Counted from the stretch's first letter, positions 22,126-32,401 are shown. The stretch: DNA of 64,000 nucleotides from Rhizobium sp. RU20A (GCF_900155885.1 NZ_FTMB01000001.1:310001-374000), one strand, 5' to 3'. Notes: generated by a model not told the origin, from the letters alone. Made by a program: numbers and translations.

Positions 22126-22137
22126 GGAGTAAAGCCG

Positions 22138-22338
22138 ATGAAAGCCGCAGATGTTCGGGCATTCAGCCTCGACCAACTCAACGACGAGCTCGCCAAGCTG
22201 AAGAAGGAGCAGTTCAACCTGCGCTTCCAGCAGGCCACCGGCCAGCTCGAAAAGCCCTCGCGCATCACCGAAGTCCGCAAGGACATCGCGCGCATCAAGA
22301 CCATTGCCCGCCAGAAGGCGGCAGAAGCCAAGGCCTAA
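22138..22338 (+). CDS. rpmC: 50S ribosomal protein L29
   Basis: A 66-residue L29 ([20 protein letters not shown]; then [20 protein letters not shown]), a helical protein near the tunnel exit. AAGGAG lies upstream, inside the rplP stop region. The stop is 13 bases from the rpsQ start. Confidence 0.97.
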   Translation: MKAADVRAFSLDQLNDELAKLKKEQFNLRFQQATGQLEKPSRITEVRKDIARIKTIARQKAAEAKA

Positions 22339-22351
22339 GGACCAAGAAAAA

Positions 22352-22591
22352 ATGCCGAAACGCATTCTGCAGGGCACCGTCGTCTCCGACAAGAACGACA
22401 AGACCGTGGTCGTTCGGGTCGAGCGCCGATTCGCTCACCCGATCTTCCAGAAGACCGTCCGCCGCTCCAAGAAGTACAAGGCCCACGACGAAGCCAACCA
22501 GTTCAAGGTTGGTGACGTGGTCTCTATCGAAGAGTGCGCACCGATCTCCAAGGACAAGCGCTGGGTCGTCATTTCGGCCGCCCAGGCCTGA
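22352..22591 (+). CDS. rpsQ: 30S ribosomal protein S17
   Basis: A 79-residue S17 ([40 protein letters not shown]), an OB-fold 16S rRNA-binding protein. The ATG at 22352 is preferred because the family always begins here; the extended frame from 22304 lies inside rpmC. It is the last gene before an internal terminator at 22658, so it may end the S10 transcription unit. Confidence 0.97.
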   Translation: MPKRILQGTVVSDKNDKTVVVRVERRFAHPIFQKTVRRSKKYKAHDEANQFKVGDVVSIEECAPISKDKRWVVISAAQA

Positions 22592-22657
22592 TTTCTCGGG
22601 TTTTCGAGGCGACGGGCTCTTGCCCTTCGCGCGAAAATCGGTATGAAGAGCCGCAAG

Positions 22658-22690
22658 GACGCTCGGTGCATTCGAGCGTCTTTTGCTTTT
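22658..22690 (+). terminator. Intrinsic terminator between rpsQ and rplN
   Basis: A perfect 8-bp stem (22658-22665 with 22673-22680), a 7-base loop and a T-rich tail TTTTGCTTTT. It divides the S10 and spc operons inside a 268-base spacer. A weak CTTGGC hexamer near 22749 is the only visible hint of a new promoter downstream. Confidence 0.82.
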
Positions 22691-22859
22691 AGCGCACGGA
22701 AGGTCCCGGCCTGAGGTTCACTGAACCGGAAGGCACTGAGGAAACCACCTTGGCAACGATCGATCCCGCGCGAAAACATGAACTTTCATAAGCTGGAACA
22801 GGGGGCGTCCTTATCCGGGATGCCCAACCGGTCCGGTCACAACAAGAAGGCGACCTGAC

Positions 22860-23228
22860 ATGATTCAGATGCAAACAAACCTCGACGTGGCGGATAATTC
22901 CGGCGCACGTCGTGTCATGTGCATCAAGGTGCTGGGCGGCTCCAAGCGTAAGTACGCTTCGATTGGCGACATCATCGTCGTATCGATCAAGGAAGCCATC
23001 CCGCGCGGCCGCGTGAAGAAGGGTGACGTGATGAAGGCGGTTGTGGTTCGCACCGCCAAGGATATCCGTCGTCCCGATGGCAGCGTGATTCGCTTTGACA
23101 ACAACGCAGCCGTCCTCATCGACAACAAGAAAGAGCCGATCGGCACCCGTATCTTCGGACCGGTTCCGCGCGAACTTCGCGCCAAGAACCACATGAAGAT
23201 CATCTCGCTGGCTCCCGAAGTACTGTAA
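22860..23228 (+). CDS. rplN: 50S ribosomal protein L14
   Basis: A 122-residue L14 ([40 protein letters not shown]), forming part of the intersubunit bridge. It is the first gene of the spc operon. The family start fits the ATG at 22860 with AAGGCGACC upstream. rplX begins 13 bases after the stop. Confidence 0.98.
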   Translation: MIQMQTNLDVADNSGARRVMCIKVLGGSKRKYASIGDIIVVSIKEAIPRGRVKKGDVMKAVVVRTAKDIRRPDGSVIRFDNNAAVLIDNKKEPIGTRIFGPVPRELRAKNHMKIISLAPEVL

Positions 23229-23241
23229 GGAGCGAAACGAG

Positions 23242-23553
23242 ATGCAGAAGATTCGCAAAGGCGACAAGGTCGTCGTTCTCACCGGCAAGGACAAGGGCCG
23301 TACCGGTGAAGTTCTCCAGGTGATGCCGAAGGAAGACCGTGCGGTCGTCCGTGGCATCAACGTCGTCAAGCGCCATCAGCGCCAGACCCAGACGCAGGAA
23401 GCCGGCATCATTTCCAAGGAAGCCTCGGTTCACCTGTCCAACCTCGCTGTTGCCGACCCGAAGGACGGCAAGCCGACCCGCGTCGGTTTCAAGATCGAGG
23501 GCGAAAAGAAGGTCCGTGTGGCCAAGCGTTCGGGAGTAGTGATCGATGGCTGA
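23242..23553 (+). CDS. rplX: 50S ribosomal protein L24
   Basis: A 103-residue L24 with the KOW motif at the N-terminus ([20 protein letters not shown]), an assembly initiator near the tunnel exit. AAGGAG precedes the ATG. The gene overlaps rplE by 8 bases (ATGGCTGA), indicating coupled translation. Confidence 0.98.
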   Translation: MQKIRKGDKVVVLTGKDKGRTGEVLQVMPKEDRAVVRGINVVKRHQRQTQTQEAGIISKEASVHLSNLAVADPKDGKPTRVGFKIEGEKKVRVAKRSGVVIDG

Positions 23554-24103
23554 TACCGCATACGAGCCGCGCCTGAAGAAGGTCTATCAGGAGCGCATCC
23601 GCAAGGCCCTGCAGGAGCAGTTCTCCTACAGCAACGAAATGCAGATCCCGCGCCTGGAAAAGGTCGTGATCAACATGGGCGTTGGCGAAGCAACCGGCGA
23701 TTCGAAGAAGCCGACCGTTGCTGCCGCCGACCTCGCAGCGATTGCCGGCCAGAAGCCGGTCATCACCCGCGCACGCAACTCCATCGCGGGCTTCAAGGTC
23801 CGTGAAGGCATGCCGATCGGCGCCAAGGTGACGCTGCGCGGCGCCCGCATGTTCGAGTTCGTCGATCGCTTGGTCAACATCGCGCTGCCGCGCGTTCGCG
23901 ACTTCCGCGGCCTGAACCCGAAGTCCTTCGACGGCCGTGGCAACTTCGCCATGGGCATCAAGGAGCACATTGTGTTCCCGGAGATCAACTACGACAAGGT
24001 TGATCAGATGTGGGGCATGGACATCATCGTTTGCACGACGGCACAGACGGACGACGAAGCACGGGCTCTTCTGAAAGAGTTCAACTTCCCGTTCCGCCAG
24101 TAA
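23546..24103 (+). CDS. rplE: 50S ribosomal protein L5
   Basis: A 185-residue L5 ([31 protein letters not shown]-type segment [16 protein letters not shown]), which binds 5S rRNA in the central protuberance. The start codon lies inside the end of rplX. rpsN follows 33 bases later. Confidence 0.98.
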   Translation: MADTAYEPRLKKVYQERIRKALQEQFSYSNEMQIPRLEKVVINMGVGEATGDSKKPTVAAADLAAIAGQKPVITRARNSIAGFKVREGMPIGAKVTLRGARMFEFVDRLVNIALPRVRDFRGLNPKSFDGRGNFAMGIKEHIVFPEINYDKVDQMWGMDIIVCTTAQTDDEARALLKEFNFPFRQ

Positions 24104-24136
24104 CCGTAACGACAAGCGTATAGAAGGATAACTTAG

Positions 24137-24442
24137 ATGGCGAAAACGAGCGCAGTTGAAAAGAACAAGCGCCGCCGCAAGCTGGTTTCCCAGCACGCCG
24201 CCAAGCGCGCCGCGCTGAAGGCCGTGATCATGAACCAGTCTCTTTCGATTGAAGAGCGTTTCAAGGCGACCCTCAAGCTGGCATCGCTTCCGCGTGATGG
24301 CTCGAAGACCCGCGTCCGCAACCGTTGCGAAGTCACCGGTCGCCCGCGTGCATTCTATCGCAAGCTCGGTATGTCGCGTATCGCGCTTCGCGAGCTGGGC
24401 AACTTCGGCAAGGTGCCGGGTGTTGTGAAGTCGAGCTGGTAA
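24137..24442 (+). CDS. rpsN: 30S ribosomal protein S14, zinc-free type
   Basis: A 101-residue S14 of the long form without the CXXC pairs of the short zinc form ([20 protein letters not shown]; then [20 protein letters not shown]). It binds the 30S head. AAGGATAAC precedes the ATG. rpsH starts 12 bases downstream. Confidence 0.97.
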   Translation: MAKTSAVEKNKRRRKLVSQHAAKRAALKAVIMNQSLSIEERFKATLKLASLPRDGSKTRVRNRCEVTGRPRAFYRKLGMSRIALRELGNFGKVPGVVKSSW

Positions 24443-24454
24443 GGAGACGGGCAC

Positions 24455-24853
24455 ATGACCATGACTGATCCTTTGGGCGATATGCTCACCCGCATCCGCA
24501 ACGGCGCTGCCCGCCGGAAGTCCTCGGTTTCGACCCCGGCTTCCAAGCTGCGCGCCCGCGTTCTCGATGTCCTCCAGGCCGAAGGTTACATCCGCGGCTA
24601 TTCCGAAGTCGCGTTTGACAACGGCAAGGCGGAACTCAGCATCGAGCTGAAGTACTACGAAGGCGCATCGGTGATCCGCAAGATCGACCGTGTGTCCAAG
24701 CCGGGCCGCCGAGTCTATGTCTCGGTGAAGTCCATCCCGCAGGTCGCGAACGGCCTCGGCATCACCATCCTTTCGACCCCGAAGGGCGTGATGGCCGATC
24801 ACCAGGCACGCGAACAGAATGTTGGTGGCGAGGTTCTCTGCTCTGTCTTCTAA
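24455..24853 (+). CDS. rpsH: 30S ribosomal protein S8
   Basis: A 132-residue S8 ([21 protein letters not shown]-terminal [20 protein letters not shown]), a 16S rRNA-binding protein and, in E. coli, the repressor of the spc operon. AAGGAG lies 8 bases before the first ATG, so that start is chosen over the ATG two codons later. Confidence 0.98.
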   Translation: MTMTDPLGDMLTRIRNGAARRKSSVSTPASKLRARVLDVLQAEGYIRGYSEVAFDNGKAELSIELKYYEGASVIRKIDRVSKPGRRVYVSVKSIPQVANGLGITILSTPKGVMADHQAREQNVGGEVLCSVF

Positions 24854-24895
24854 GGCAGCGCAGAGATCTCCCTAGCGAACAGACAGGATAACAAC

Positions 24896-25429
24896 ATGTC
24901 TCGTATCGGTAAAAAGCCCGTTCAGGTTCCGGCAGGTGTAACCGCGTCGGTGGACGGCCAGAAGGTCACTGCCAAGGGCCCCAAGGGCGAGCTGGTTTTC
25001 GTCGCCAACGACGATATCAAGCTGGCACTGGAAGACGGCGCCGTGTCGGTTCAGCCGGCAAATGAAAGCAAGGATGCACGTTCTAAGTGGGGCATGTCCC
25101 GCACGATGATCGAAAACATCTTCAAGGGCGTCAAGGACGGCTACGAGCGCAAGCTCGAAATCAACGGCGTTGGTTACCGCGCATCCATGCAGGGCAAGAA
25201 CCTGCAGCTGGCGCTCGGCTTCAGCCACGACGTTGTGTATGAGCCGCCGCAGGGCATCACGATTGCTGTTCCGAAGCCGACTGAAATCATCATCACCGGC
25301 ATCAACAAGCAGCAGGTCGGCCAGGTTGCCGCCGAGATCCGCGAATATCGCGGTCCGGAGCCCTACAAGGGCAAGGGCGTCAAGTATGCCGAAGAGCGGA
25401 TCGTCCGCAAAGAAGGCAAGAAGAAGTAA
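24896..25429 (+). CDS. rplF: 50S ribosomal protein L6
   Basis: A 177-residue L6 ([20 protein letters not shown]) with the C-terminal family signature [20 protein letters not shown]. It lies near the sarcin-ricin loop and the factor-binding site. AGGATAAC precedes the ATG. rplR begins 12 bases after the stop. Confidence 0.98.
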   Translation: MSRIGKKPVQVPAGVTASVDGQKVTAKGPKGELVFVANDDIKLALEDGAVSVQPANESKDARSKWGMSRTMIENIFKGVKDGYERKLEINGVGYRASMQGKNLQLALGFSHDVVYEPPQGITIAVPKPTEIIITGINKQQVGQVAAEIREYRGPEPYKGKGVKYAEERIVRKEGKKK

Positions 25430-25441
25430 GGATCACGCGAA

Positions 25442-25804
25442 ATGGCTAGCAGGAAAGATACCCTCGCGCGTCGCGCCGCTCGCGTGCGCCGCCACATCAA
25501 GTCGGTCGCCAACGGTCGTCCGCGCCTGTCGGTTCATCGCTCGTCGAAGAACATCTACGTTCAGGTTATCGACGACGTTGCCGGCAAGACGCTGGCCGCT
25601 GCTTCGACGCTGGAAGCGTCGCTGCGCGGCTCGCTCAAGACCGGTGCTGACGTTGCCGCTGCTGCGGAAGTCGGCAAGCTGATCGCCGAGCGCGCCTCCA
25701 AGGCCGGTGTGAAGGAAGTCGTGTTCGACCGCGGCGCCTTCATCTATCACGGCCGCATCAAGGCGCTTGCCGAAGCTGCCCGCGAAGGCGGCCTGAGCTT
25801 CTAA
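25442..25804 (+). CDS. rplR: 50S ribosomal protein L18
   Basis: A 120-residue L18 ([56 protein letters not shown]), a 5S rRNA-binding protein of the central protuberance. GGATCACGCGAA precedes the ATG. It is followed by a strongly structured 127-base spacer before rpsE, unlike the tight spacing around it. Confidence 0.98.
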   Translation: MASRKDTLARRAARVRRHIKSVANGRPRLSVHRSSKNIYVQVIDDVAGKTLAAASTLEASLRGSLKTGADVAAAAEVGKLIAERASKAGVKEVVFDRGAFIYHGRIKALAEAAREGGLSF

Positions 25805-25809
25805 TCGTT

Positions 25810-25883
25810 TTCCGGCCGGGCAACCGGCCGGAACTCACCGGGCCGCGATAGGCCGTTGCCATCGGCAACGTTACCTCGCGGCC
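25810..25883 (+). promoter_or_regulatory. Structured RNA element between rplR and rpsE
   Basis: Two independent folds are visible. The first is a perfect 10-bp stem (25810-25819 with 25824-25833) closed by a GCAA tetraloop. The second is an outer 8-bp stem (25841-25848 with 25876-25883) enclosing an inner 7-bp stem (25854-25860 with 25864-25870). There are no U-tracts. A translational control site, a processing signal or an RNA-stability element are all possible. Confidence 0.6.
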
Positions 25884-25931
25884 TTGATCCATGTCAGCCG
25901 TTTGAACCGGAAAAGAAAAAGGTAAAGGACA

Positions 25932-26501
25932 ATGGCACAGGAAAAGCGGGCTCCGCGCGAAGATCGCGGCAGCCGTGAAGAGCGCGACAGCGAATTCGTT
26001 GATAAGCTGGTCGCCATCAATCGCGTCGCCAAGGTGGTGAAGGGTGGCCGTCGTTTCGGCTTCGCAGCCCTCGTCGTCGTTGGTGACCAGAAGGGCCGCG
26101 TCGGCTTCGGCCACGGCAAGGCACGTGAAGTGCCGGAAGCGATCCGCAAGGCAACCGAAGCTGCCAAGCGCGACCTGATCTTCGTTCCGCTGCGCTCGGG
26201 CCGCACGCTGCACCACGACGTGCACGGCCGCCATGGCGCCGGCAAGGTCCTGCTGCGCGCTGCCAAGCCCGGTACCGGCATCATCGCCGGCGGTCCGATG
26301 CGCGCCGTTTTCGAAACGCTCGGCATGCATGACGTTGTTGCCAAGTCGACCGGTTCGTCGAACCCGTACAACATGGTTCGCGCCACCTTCGACGCCCTCA
26401 AGAACCAGCAGCACCCGAAGGACATCGCGGCACAGCGTGGCATCAAGTATGCAACGCTCCAGGCTCGTCGCGCTGCCGCCGGCGTCGCCTCCGAAGAATA
26501 A
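25932..26501 (+). CDS. rpsE: 30S ribosomal protein S5
   Basis: A 189-residue S5 ([20 protein letters not shown]; then [15 protein letters not shown]), which governs decoding accuracy with S4 and S12. The basic and acidic N-terminal extension ([19 protein letters not shown]) is longer than in E. coli, as in other alphaproteobacteria. AAAAGGTAAAGGAC precedes the ATG. rpmD follows after 12 bases. Confidence 0.98.
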   Translation: MAQEKRAPREDRGSREERDSEFVDKLVAINRVAKVVKGGRRFGFAALVVVGDQKGRVGFGHGKAREVPEAIRKATEAAKRDLIFVPLRSGRTLHHDVHGRHGAGKVLLRAAKPGTGIIAGGPMRAVFETLGMHDVVAKSTGSSNPYNMVRATFDALKNQQHPKDIAAQRGIKYATLQARRAAAGVASEE

Positions 26502-26513
26502 GGAGTTTCGACC

Positions 26514-26717
26514 ATGGCCAAGAAGGAAGCAGCAACCAAGACCGTGACCGTCAAGCAGATCGGCAGCCCGATCCGCCGCCCGGCAATCCAGCGCCAGACG
26601 CTGATCGGCCTCGGTCTGAACAAGATGCACAAGGAACGGACGCTGGAAGACACGCCGGCAGTGCGTGGCATGATCCGCGCCGTCCAGCACCTCGTCACCG
26701 TTGTCGACGAGAAGTGA
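26514..26717 (+). CDS. rpmD: 50S ribosomal protein L30
   Basis: A 67-residue L30 ([40 protein letters not shown]). AAGGAG lies 8 bases before the ATG. The stop is 13 bases before the rplO start. Length is typical for proteobacteria. Confidence 0.97.
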   Translation: MAKKEAATKTVTVKQIGSPIRRPAIQRQTLIGLGLNKMHKERTLEDTPAVRGMIRAVQHLVTVVDEK

Positions 26718-26730
26718 GGGAGTGGGTTCT

Positions 26731-27207
26731 ATGAAGCTCAACGAAATCAAGGACAATGAAGGTTCTACCAAGAACCGCAAGCGTCTCGGCCGCGGTATCG
26801 GCTCGGGCTCCGGCAAGACCGGTGGTCGCGGTGTGAAGGGTCAGAAGGCCCGTTCCGGCGTTGCCATCAACGGTTTTGAAGGCGGCCAGATGCCCATCTA
26901 CCGCCGTCTGCCGAAGCGCGGCTTCAACAACATCTTCTCCGCCGACTACGCCGAGGTTTCCCTCGGCCGTATCCAGGCGGCGATCGATGCCAAGAAGCTC
27001 GACGCCTCCGCAACGATCGACGGCGCAGCCCTCAAGGCTGCCGGCGTCATCCGTCGCATCAAGGATGGCGTTCGCGTTCTCTCGGGCGGCGAGCTGACCT
27101 CGAAGGTCACGCTCGAAGTCGTCGGCGCCTCCAAGGCTGCCGTCGAGAAGGTCGAGAAGGCCGGCGGCGCAGTCAAGCTGCCCGTCGCTGCCGAAGCGTC
27201 GGAATAA
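26731..27207 (+). CDS. rplO: 50S ribosomal protein L15
   Basis: A 158-residue L15 ([20 protein letters not shown]; the Gly-rich [38 protein letters not shown]). The start at 26731 matches the family; the in-frame upstream codon at 26701 lies inside rpmD. GAGGGAG precedes the start. A terminator-like hairpin follows 13 bases after the stop. Confidence 0.98.
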   Translation: MKLNEIKDNEGSTKNRKRLGRGIGSGSGKTGGRGVKGQKARSGVAINGFEGGQMPIYRRLPKRGFNNIFSADYAEVSLGRIQAAIDAKKLDASATIDGAALKAAGVIRRIKDGVRVLSGGELTSKVTLEVVGASKAAVEKVEKAGGAVKLPVAAEASE

Positions 27208-27220
27208 TTTCAAAATAAAG

Positions 27221-27250
27221 GGCCGCCCGGCTTTCAATCCGGGCGGCCTT
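27221..27250 (+). terminator. Hairpin/terminator between rplO and secY
   Basis: A perfect 10-bp GC-rich stem (27221-27230 with 27239-27248), an 8-base loop and a short TTGCT tail. The stem is strong and the tail weak, so partial termination is likely. secY begins 189 bases later. Confidence 0.6.
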
Positions 27251-27439
27251 GCTCCCATATGTGAGCCTCACGGATCTGGCCGTCGGAACTTTTGCCGGCC
27301 GGGTTGAACGGAAACCGCGTAGAGGCACGCGCCTGCATCACACGCAGACGTCTCCGCGCCGGTTCTCCTTTACGAAATCAAACGCCTCTTCGGAGATGCC
27401 GGTCATCCCGCCTCCGAAACAGGTCAGGCGGAGAATCGC

Positions 27440-28783
27440 ATGGCGTCTGCAGCCGAACAGCTCGCTTCAAACCTGAATTTCTCGACTTTCGCCAAGGCGG
27501 AAGATCTGAAGAAACGACTCTGGTTCACGCTCGGAGCGCTCCTCGTTTATCGTCTCGGGACGCACATCCCGCTTCCGGGCATCAATCCCGATGCCGTGGC
27601 CAATGCCTTCCAGAGCCAGGCCGGCGGTATTCTTGGCGTGTTCAATATGTTTGCCGGCGGCGCAGTCGAACGCATGGCGATCTTCGCGCTCGGTATCATG
27701 CCCTACATCTCCGCTTCCATCATCGTGCAGCTCATGACGTCGGTCATTCCCTCGCTCGAGCAGCTGAAGAAGGAAGGCGAGCAGGGCCGCAAGATCATCA
27801 ACCAGTACACCCGCTACGGCACGGTGTTCCTTGGCACGCTGCAGGCCTACGGCATCGCGGTGGGGCTTGAGAGCGGCAACGGGCTTGTGCTCGATCCGGG
27901 CTGGTTCTTCCGCATCTCCACCGTCATCTCGCTGCTCGGCGGCACCATGTTCCTGATGTGGCTCGGTGAGCAGATCACCTCGCGCGGCATCGGCAACGGC
28001 ATTTCGCTCATCATCTTCGCCGGCATCGTTGCGGCGCTTCCCGGTGCGCTGGCTGGCACGCTGGAACTCGGCCGCACCGGTGCGCTGTCGACCCCGCTGA
28101 TTCTCGGCGTCCTCGTCATGGTCGTCGCCATCATCGCGCTGATCGTCTTCGTGGAACGCGCCCAGCGTCGCCTTCTGATCCAGTATCCGAAGCGACAGGT
28201 CGGCAACCGCATGTTCCAGGGGGACACCTCGCATCTGCCGCTGAAGCTCAACACGGCCGGCGTGATTCCCGCGATCTTTGCGTCCTCGCTGCTGCTGCTG
28301 CCGGCGACGCTGGCGGGTTTCACCGACACATCGACCCTGCCGTCCTGGGCGACGACGATCATCGCTTCGCTTGGTCACGGCAAGCCGATCTACATCGCGC
28401 TCTATGCCGCGCTCATTGCCTTCTTCGCGTTTTTCTACACGGCCATCGTCTTCAATCCGAAGGACACGGCCGACAATCTCAAGAAGCATGGCGGCTTCAT
28501 TCCGGGTATCCGTCCGGGTGAGCGGACCGCGGAATATATCGATTACGTGCTGACGCGGATCACCCTGCTCGGTGCGATCTATCTGATCGTCGTCTGTGTC
28601 TTCCCGGAAATTCTCATCGCCGAGGCAGGCGTGCCGTTCTACCTTGGTGGTACTTCGCTTTTGATTGTTGTCAGCGTCACCCTTGATACGGTAGCACAGA
28701 TTCAAGGCCATCTGATCGCCCAGCAATATGAAGGGTTGATCAAGCGCTCGAAGCTGCGCGGCGGTAAAAGGGGAGGACGATGA
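27440..28783 (+). CDS. secY: Protein translocase subunit SecY
   Basis: A 447-residue polytopic inner-membrane protein, the channel subunit of SecYEG through which the signal-peptide proteins of this window would be exported. The plug and TM2 region ([20 protein letters not shown]) and the cytoplasmic loops that bind SecA and ribosomes ([13 protein letters not shown]) are present. About ten membrane segments are visible. GGAGAATCGC precedes the ATG. The stop overlaps adk by four bases (ATGA). Confidence 0.98.
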   Translation: MASAAEQLASNLNFSTFAKAEDLKKRLWFTLGALLVYRLGTHIPLPGINPDAVANAFQSQAGGILGVFNMFAGGAVERMAIFALGIMPYISASIIVQLMTSVIPSLEQLKKEGEQGRKIINQYTRYGTVFLGTLQAYGIAVGLESGNGLVLDPGWFFRISTVISLLGGTMFLMWLGEQITSRGIGNGISLIIFAGIVAALPGALAGTLELGRTGALSTPLILGVLVMVVAIIALIVFVERAQRRLLIQYPKRQVGNRMFQGDTSHLPLKLNTAGVIPAIFASSLLLLPATLAGFTDTSTLPSWATTIIASLGHGKPIYIALYAALIAFFAFFYTAIVFNPKDTADNLKKHGGFIPGIRPGERTAEYIDYVLTRITLLGAIYLIVVCVFPEILIAEAGVPFYLGGTSLLIVVSVTLDTVAQIQGHLIAQQYEGLIKRSKLRGGKRGGR

Positions 28784-29430
28784 GACTAATTCTGTTAGGA
28801 CCGCCGGGAGCGGGGAAGGGGACCCAGGCCCAGCGGATCGTGGAAAAGCACGGCATCCCGCAGCTCTCCACGGGTGACATGCTCCGTGCCGCCGTTTTGG
28901 CAGGCACGGAGGTCGGCAAGCAGGCCAAGGCTGTCATGGACGCCGGCAAGCTCGTCTCGGACGCTATCGTCAATGCGATCGTCTCGGAGCGAATCGATCA
29001 GCCTGACTGCGCCAACGGCTTCATTCTCGATGGCTATCCGCGCACGCTGGTGCAGGCCGATTCGGTCGAAGCCATGCTGTCGGCCAAGGGCATCGAGCTT
29101 TCCGTCGTGATCGAACTGCGTGTCGAGGACGAGGTTCTCGTCGGACGTGTTTCGGGTCGTTACACCTGCGCCCAGTGCGGCGCCGGCTATCACGACGAAA
29201 ACCTGAAGCCGAAGGTCGAGGGCGTCTGCGACAAGTGCGGTTCGACGCATTTCAAGCGCCGCGCCGACGACAATGCCGATACGGTGCGCACCCGTCTTCA
29301 GTCCTATTACAAGGACACGTCACCGCTGATTGGCTACTATCACGCCAAGGGCAAGCTGAAGTCGATTGACGGCATGGCCGATATCGACAAAGTGACGGCG
29401 GATATCGAAGCGATTCTCGCATCGGTCTGA
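28780..29430 (+). CDS. adk: Adenylate kinase, zinc-binding LID
   Basis: A 216-residue adenylate kinase (ATP + AMP to 2 ADP). The P-loop GPPGAGKGT is near the N-terminus. The long LID carries four cysteines, Cys130, Cys133, Cys150 and Cys153, in the zinc-binding pattern seen in many Gram-positive and alphaproteobacterial enzymes and absent from E. coli Adk. Translation is coupled to secY by a 4-base overlap. The secY-adk-rpsM order is usual for this class. Confidence 0.98.
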   Translation: MRLILLGPPGAGKGTQAQRIVEKHGIPQLSTGDMLRAAVLAGTEVGKQAKAVMDAGKLVSDAIVNAIVSERIDQPDCANGFILDGYPRTLVQADSVEAMLSAKGIELSVVIELRVEDEVLVGRVSGRYTCAQCGAGYHDENLKPKVEGVCDKCGSTHFKRRADDNADTVRTRLQSYYKDTSPLIGYYHAKGKLKSIDGMADIDKVTADIEAILASV

Positions 29431-29707
29431 AAACAGGGCCGGCGGCGTTCCGCCACCCTCCCTTCGCTTGGACACGTCCATCGCCGGGTAAATTTGTCGG
29501 ACCGAAAGGTTGCATTCGCGCAGCCTTTCGGCTATGGACCGCACCAACTCGCGACATTTTGGCGATCGGCGCGGCCTTCCGGATTGCGGAGCCCGGGCGC
29601 GGTCGTTTTCGACGTGTTGCGGACACCAGTTGTTGAACGAGTGGCCGAAAGGCTGCGTAACGAAAATCCCCATGCCGGATGGCAGCGGGAAGGCAAGGAG
29701 AAGAGAC

Positions 29708-30076
29708 GTGGCACGTATCGCTGGCGTCAACATCCCGACGGCGAAGCGCGTAGTCATCGCGCTGACCTACATTCACGGGATCGGCCCGAAGTTTGCACAG
29801 GAAATCATCGAGAAGGTCGGTATCCCGGCTGATCGTCGCGTGCATCAGCTCACGGACGCAGAAGTCCTGCAGATCCGCGAAACCATCGACCGCGACTACC
29901 AGGTCGAAGGTGACCTGCGTCGCGAGACATCGATGAACATCAAGCGTCTGATGGACCTCGGCTGCTATCGCGGCCTGCGTCATCGTCGCTCGCTGCCGGT
30001 TCGCGGCCAGCGCACCCACACCAATGCCCGCACCCGCAAGGGTCCGGCAAAGGCGATCGCCGGCAAGAAGAAGTAA
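29708..30076 (+). CDS. rpsM: 30S ribosomal protein S13
   Basis: A 122-residue S13 ([21 protein letters not shown]-terminal [20 protein letters not shown]). The start is a GTG at 29708, since the family begins M-ARIAGV and AAGGAG lies about 8 bases upstream. The open frame extends to 29510, but the added residues are unlike S13. It begins the alpha operon after a 277-base spacer in which only short dyads were seen. Confidence 0.96.
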   Translation: MARIAGVNIPTAKRVVIALTYIHGIGPKFAQEIIEKVGIPADRRVHQLTDAEVLQIRETIDRDYQVEGDLRRETSMNIKRLMDLGCYRGLRHRRSLPVRGQRTHTNARTRKGPAKAIAGKKK

Positions 30077-30081
30077 TTTCT

Positions 30082-30137
30082 GGGCGACTAGCGATTGGCG
30101 AGTAGCGAGTAGAAACCTATTCGCTACTCGCTGCTTG
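30082..30137. repeat. Iterated GCGA(G/C)TAG palindrome between rpsM and rpsK
   Basis: This stretch repeats short units of the form GCGA-(C/G)TAG on one side and their complement CGCTACTCGC on the other. The clearest stem is a perfect 10-bp pairing (30098-30107 with 30122-30131). Its composition differs from the GC-rich neighbours. It resembles a small intergenic repeat unit rather than a terminator, as no U-tract follows. Confidence 0.6.
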
Positions 30138-30201
30138 TCTATTCGCTCCGAAGGTGGAGCCGCTGGGATTACGGCGGCGAAGAGATCAGGAAAGGTATAA
30201 A

Positions 30202-30591
30202 ATGGCCAAGGAAGCCACACGCGTACGCCGTCGCGAACGCAAGAACATCACGTCGGGCGTCGCTCACGTCAACTCGTCGTTCAACAACACGATGATCACC
30301 ATCACCGATGCACAGGGCAATGCGATTGCCTGGTCGTCGGCTGGCGCCAAGGGCTTCAAGGGTTCGCGCAAGTCGACTCCGTTTGCTGCCCAGATCGCTG
30401 CGGAAGACTGCGCCAAGAAGGCTCAGGAACACGGCATGAAGTCCCTCGAAGTCGAAGTTTGCGGTCCGGGTTCCGGTCGCGAATCGGCTCTGCGCGCCCT
30501 GCAGGCTGCCGGCTTCATGATCACGTCCATCCGTGACGTTACGCCGATCCCGCACAATGGTTGCCGTCCGCGCAAGAAGCGTCGCGTCTGA
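30202..30591 (+). CDS. rpsK: 30S ribosomal protein S11
   Basis: A 129-residue S11 ([20 protein letters not shown]; then [20 protein letters not shown]), with the C-terminal signature [18 protein letters not shown]. The start at 30202 ([11 protein letters not shown]) follows AGGAAAGG. The in-frame extension from 30154 runs through the repeat and is rejected. The rpsD found here in some bacteria is absent. Confidence 0.98.
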
Positions 30592-30697
30592 TCAGTGCAT
30601 TCAACGGAGCCGGTCGTCGCGGTCTACCGTGGCGGCCAGGCGCTTCAGGGCTCGGTCGTCACGATTGGATGGTGACGGCGAACGGAAGGCAAACTAG

Positions 30698-31708
30698 ATG
30701 ATTCAGAAGAACTGGCAGGAACTGATCAAGCCGAACAAGGTTGAGTTCACCTCTTCCGGCCGGACCAAGGCGACCCTCGTCGCCGAGCCGCTGGAGCGGG
30801 GCTTTGGCCTGACGCTCGGCAACGCGCTGCGGCGCGTGCTTCTGTCGTCGCTGCGCGGTGCTGCCGTCACGGCAGTGCAGATCGACGGCGTATTGCATGA
30901 ATTCTCCTCGATCCCGGGTGTTCGCGAGGATGTCACCGACATCGTCCTGAACATCAAGGAAATCGCCATCAAGATGGACGGCGACGATGCCAAGCGCATG
31001 GTCGTTCGCAAGCAGGGCCCTGGCGTCGTCACGGCCGGCGACATCCAGACGGTTGGCGACATCGAGATCCTCAACCCGAACCATGTGATCTGCACCCTCG
31101 ACGAGGGCGCCGAGATCCGCATGGAATTCACGGTCAACAATGGCAAGGGCTATGTTCCTGCCGACCGCAACCGTTCCGAAGACGCTCCGATTGGCCTCAT
31201 CCCGGTCGACAGCCTCTACTCGCCGGTCAAGAAGGTCTCCTACAAGGTCGAGAACACCCGCGAGGGCCAGGTTCTTGACTATGACAAGCTGACCATGTCG
31301 ATCGAGACGGACGGTTCCGTAACCGGTGAAGACGCCATCGCCTTCGCCGCCCGCATCCTCCAGGACCAGCTGTCCGTCTTCGTCAACTTCGACGAGCCGC
31401 AGAAGGAGACCGAAGAGGAATCGGTGACCGAGCTCGCCTTCAACCCGGCGCTGCTCAAGAAGGTAGACGAACTCGAACTGTCGGTCCGTTCGGCAAACTG
31501 CCTGAAGAACGACAACATCGTCTACATCGGCGACCTGATCCAGAAGACGGAAGCCGAAATGCTGCGCACGCCGAACTTCGGTCGCAAGTCGCTGAACGAG
31601 ATCAAGGAAGTGCTCGCCTCCATGGGCCTGCACCTCGGCATGGAAGTCCCGGCCTGGCCGCCGGAGAACATCGAAGATCTCGCCAAGCGTTACGAAGACC
31701 AGTACTAA
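30698..31708 (+). CDS. rpoA: RNA polymerase alpha subunit
   Basis: A 336-residue alpha subunit. The N-terminal assembly domain contains [20 protein letters not shown]. The C-terminal domain, which contacts UP elements and activators, is present ([32 protein letters not shown]). It completes the core polymerase with rpoB and rpoC from this window. It lies between rpsK and rplQ in the alpha operon. The length is near the family norm of about 330. Confidence 0.99.
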   Translation: MIQKNWQELIKPNKVEFTSSGRTKATLVAEPLERGFGLTLGNALRRVLLSSLRGAAVTAVQIDGVLHEFSSIPGVREDVTDIVLNIKEIAIKMDGDDAKRMVVRKQGPGVVTAGDIQTVGDIEILNPNHVICTLDEGAEIRMEFTVNNGKGYVPADRNRSEDAPIGLIPVDSLYSPVKKVSYKVENTREGQVLDYDKLTMSIETDGSVTGEDAIAFAARILQDQLSVFVNFDEPQKETEEESVTELAFNPALLKKVDELELSVRSANCLKNDNIVYIGDLIQKTEAEMLRTPNFGRKSLNEIKEVLASMGLHLGMEVPAWPPENIEDLAKRYEDQY

Positions 31709-31754
31709 CAAGTCAAACTGCAGGCTGTCAGTCTGCAAGTGAAGGAGAAAAACA

Positions 31755-32180
31755 ATGCGTCACCGCAAAGCCGGTCGCAAGCTGGGGATGACCGCCAGCC
31801 ACCGCAAGGCGATGTTTGCCAACATGGCTGCCTCGCTCATCGAGCATGAACAGATCGTCACGACCCTGCCGAAGGCAAAGGAAATCCGTCCGATCGTTGA
31901 AAAGCTGGTTACCCTCGGCAAGCGCGGCGACCTGCACGCGCGTCGTCAGGCGATCTCGCAGATCCGCGACGTTGCGGTCGTTTCGAAGCTGTTCGATGCG
32001 ATTGCCACCCGCTACGCCACCCGCAACGGCGGCTACCTGCGCATCATGAAGGCCGGTTTCCGCCACGGCGACAACGCCGCCATGGCCGTTATCGAGTTCG
32101 TCGATCGCGACACCGCGGCCAAGGGCGCCAAGGATGCGGCACGCGTTGCTGCCGAAGCCGAAGCGGCTGAAGCAGCATAA
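31755..32180 (+). CDS. rplQ: 50S ribosomal protein L17
   Basis: A 141-residue L17 ([40 protein letters not shown]), last gene of the ribosomal superoperon. AAGGAGAAAAAC precedes the ATG. An 8-bp inverted repeat (32169-32176 with 32181-32188) has the stop codon in its loop, and a strong terminator follows. The C-terminal Ala/Glu tail is typical of alphaproteobacteria. Confidence 0.98.
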   Translation: MRHRKAGRKLGMTASHRKAMFANMAASLIEHEQIVTTLPKAKEIRPIVEKLVTLGKRGDLHARRQAISQIRDVAVVSKLFDAIATRYATRNGGYLRIMKAGFRHGDNAAMAVIEFVDRDTAAKGAKDAARVAAEAEAAEAA

Positions 32181-32207
32181 GCTGCTTCTATCGATTTGAT
32201 GTGAGAG

Positions 32208-32240
32208 AACGCCGGGCCGAAAGGTCCGGCGTTTTCGTTT
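32208..32240 (+). terminator. Rho-independent terminator after rplQ
   Basis: A stem of 8 bp (AACGCCGG with CCGGCGTT, 32208-32215 with 32226-32233) is extended inward by GCC/GGT around a GAAA loop, and is followed by TTTTCGTTT. It ends the alpha operon. The rest of the 354-base spacer up to 32534 holds one candidate promoter and no gene. Confidence 0.87.
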
Positions 32241-32401
32241 GTCTCGAAGACGGTGCGCGGGCTCGGTCATAGCAGGATCGCGGCGGGGCAGCGCGGCCTT
32301 CTGCTGGCGGGGGTATGAAAGGGATACCAGGGGGCGCAAGTCTTGGTGAGAAAGCCCTGCGCATTCGGCGGTCTTTTGCTTCTGTGGTTCGAAGATGACG
32401 G

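Noticed and set aside
29510-29707. 66-codon extension of rpsM upstream of the GTG start
   Set aside because: The residues bear no likeness to S13, while the GTG at 29708 has an AAGGAG site and gives the exact family start.
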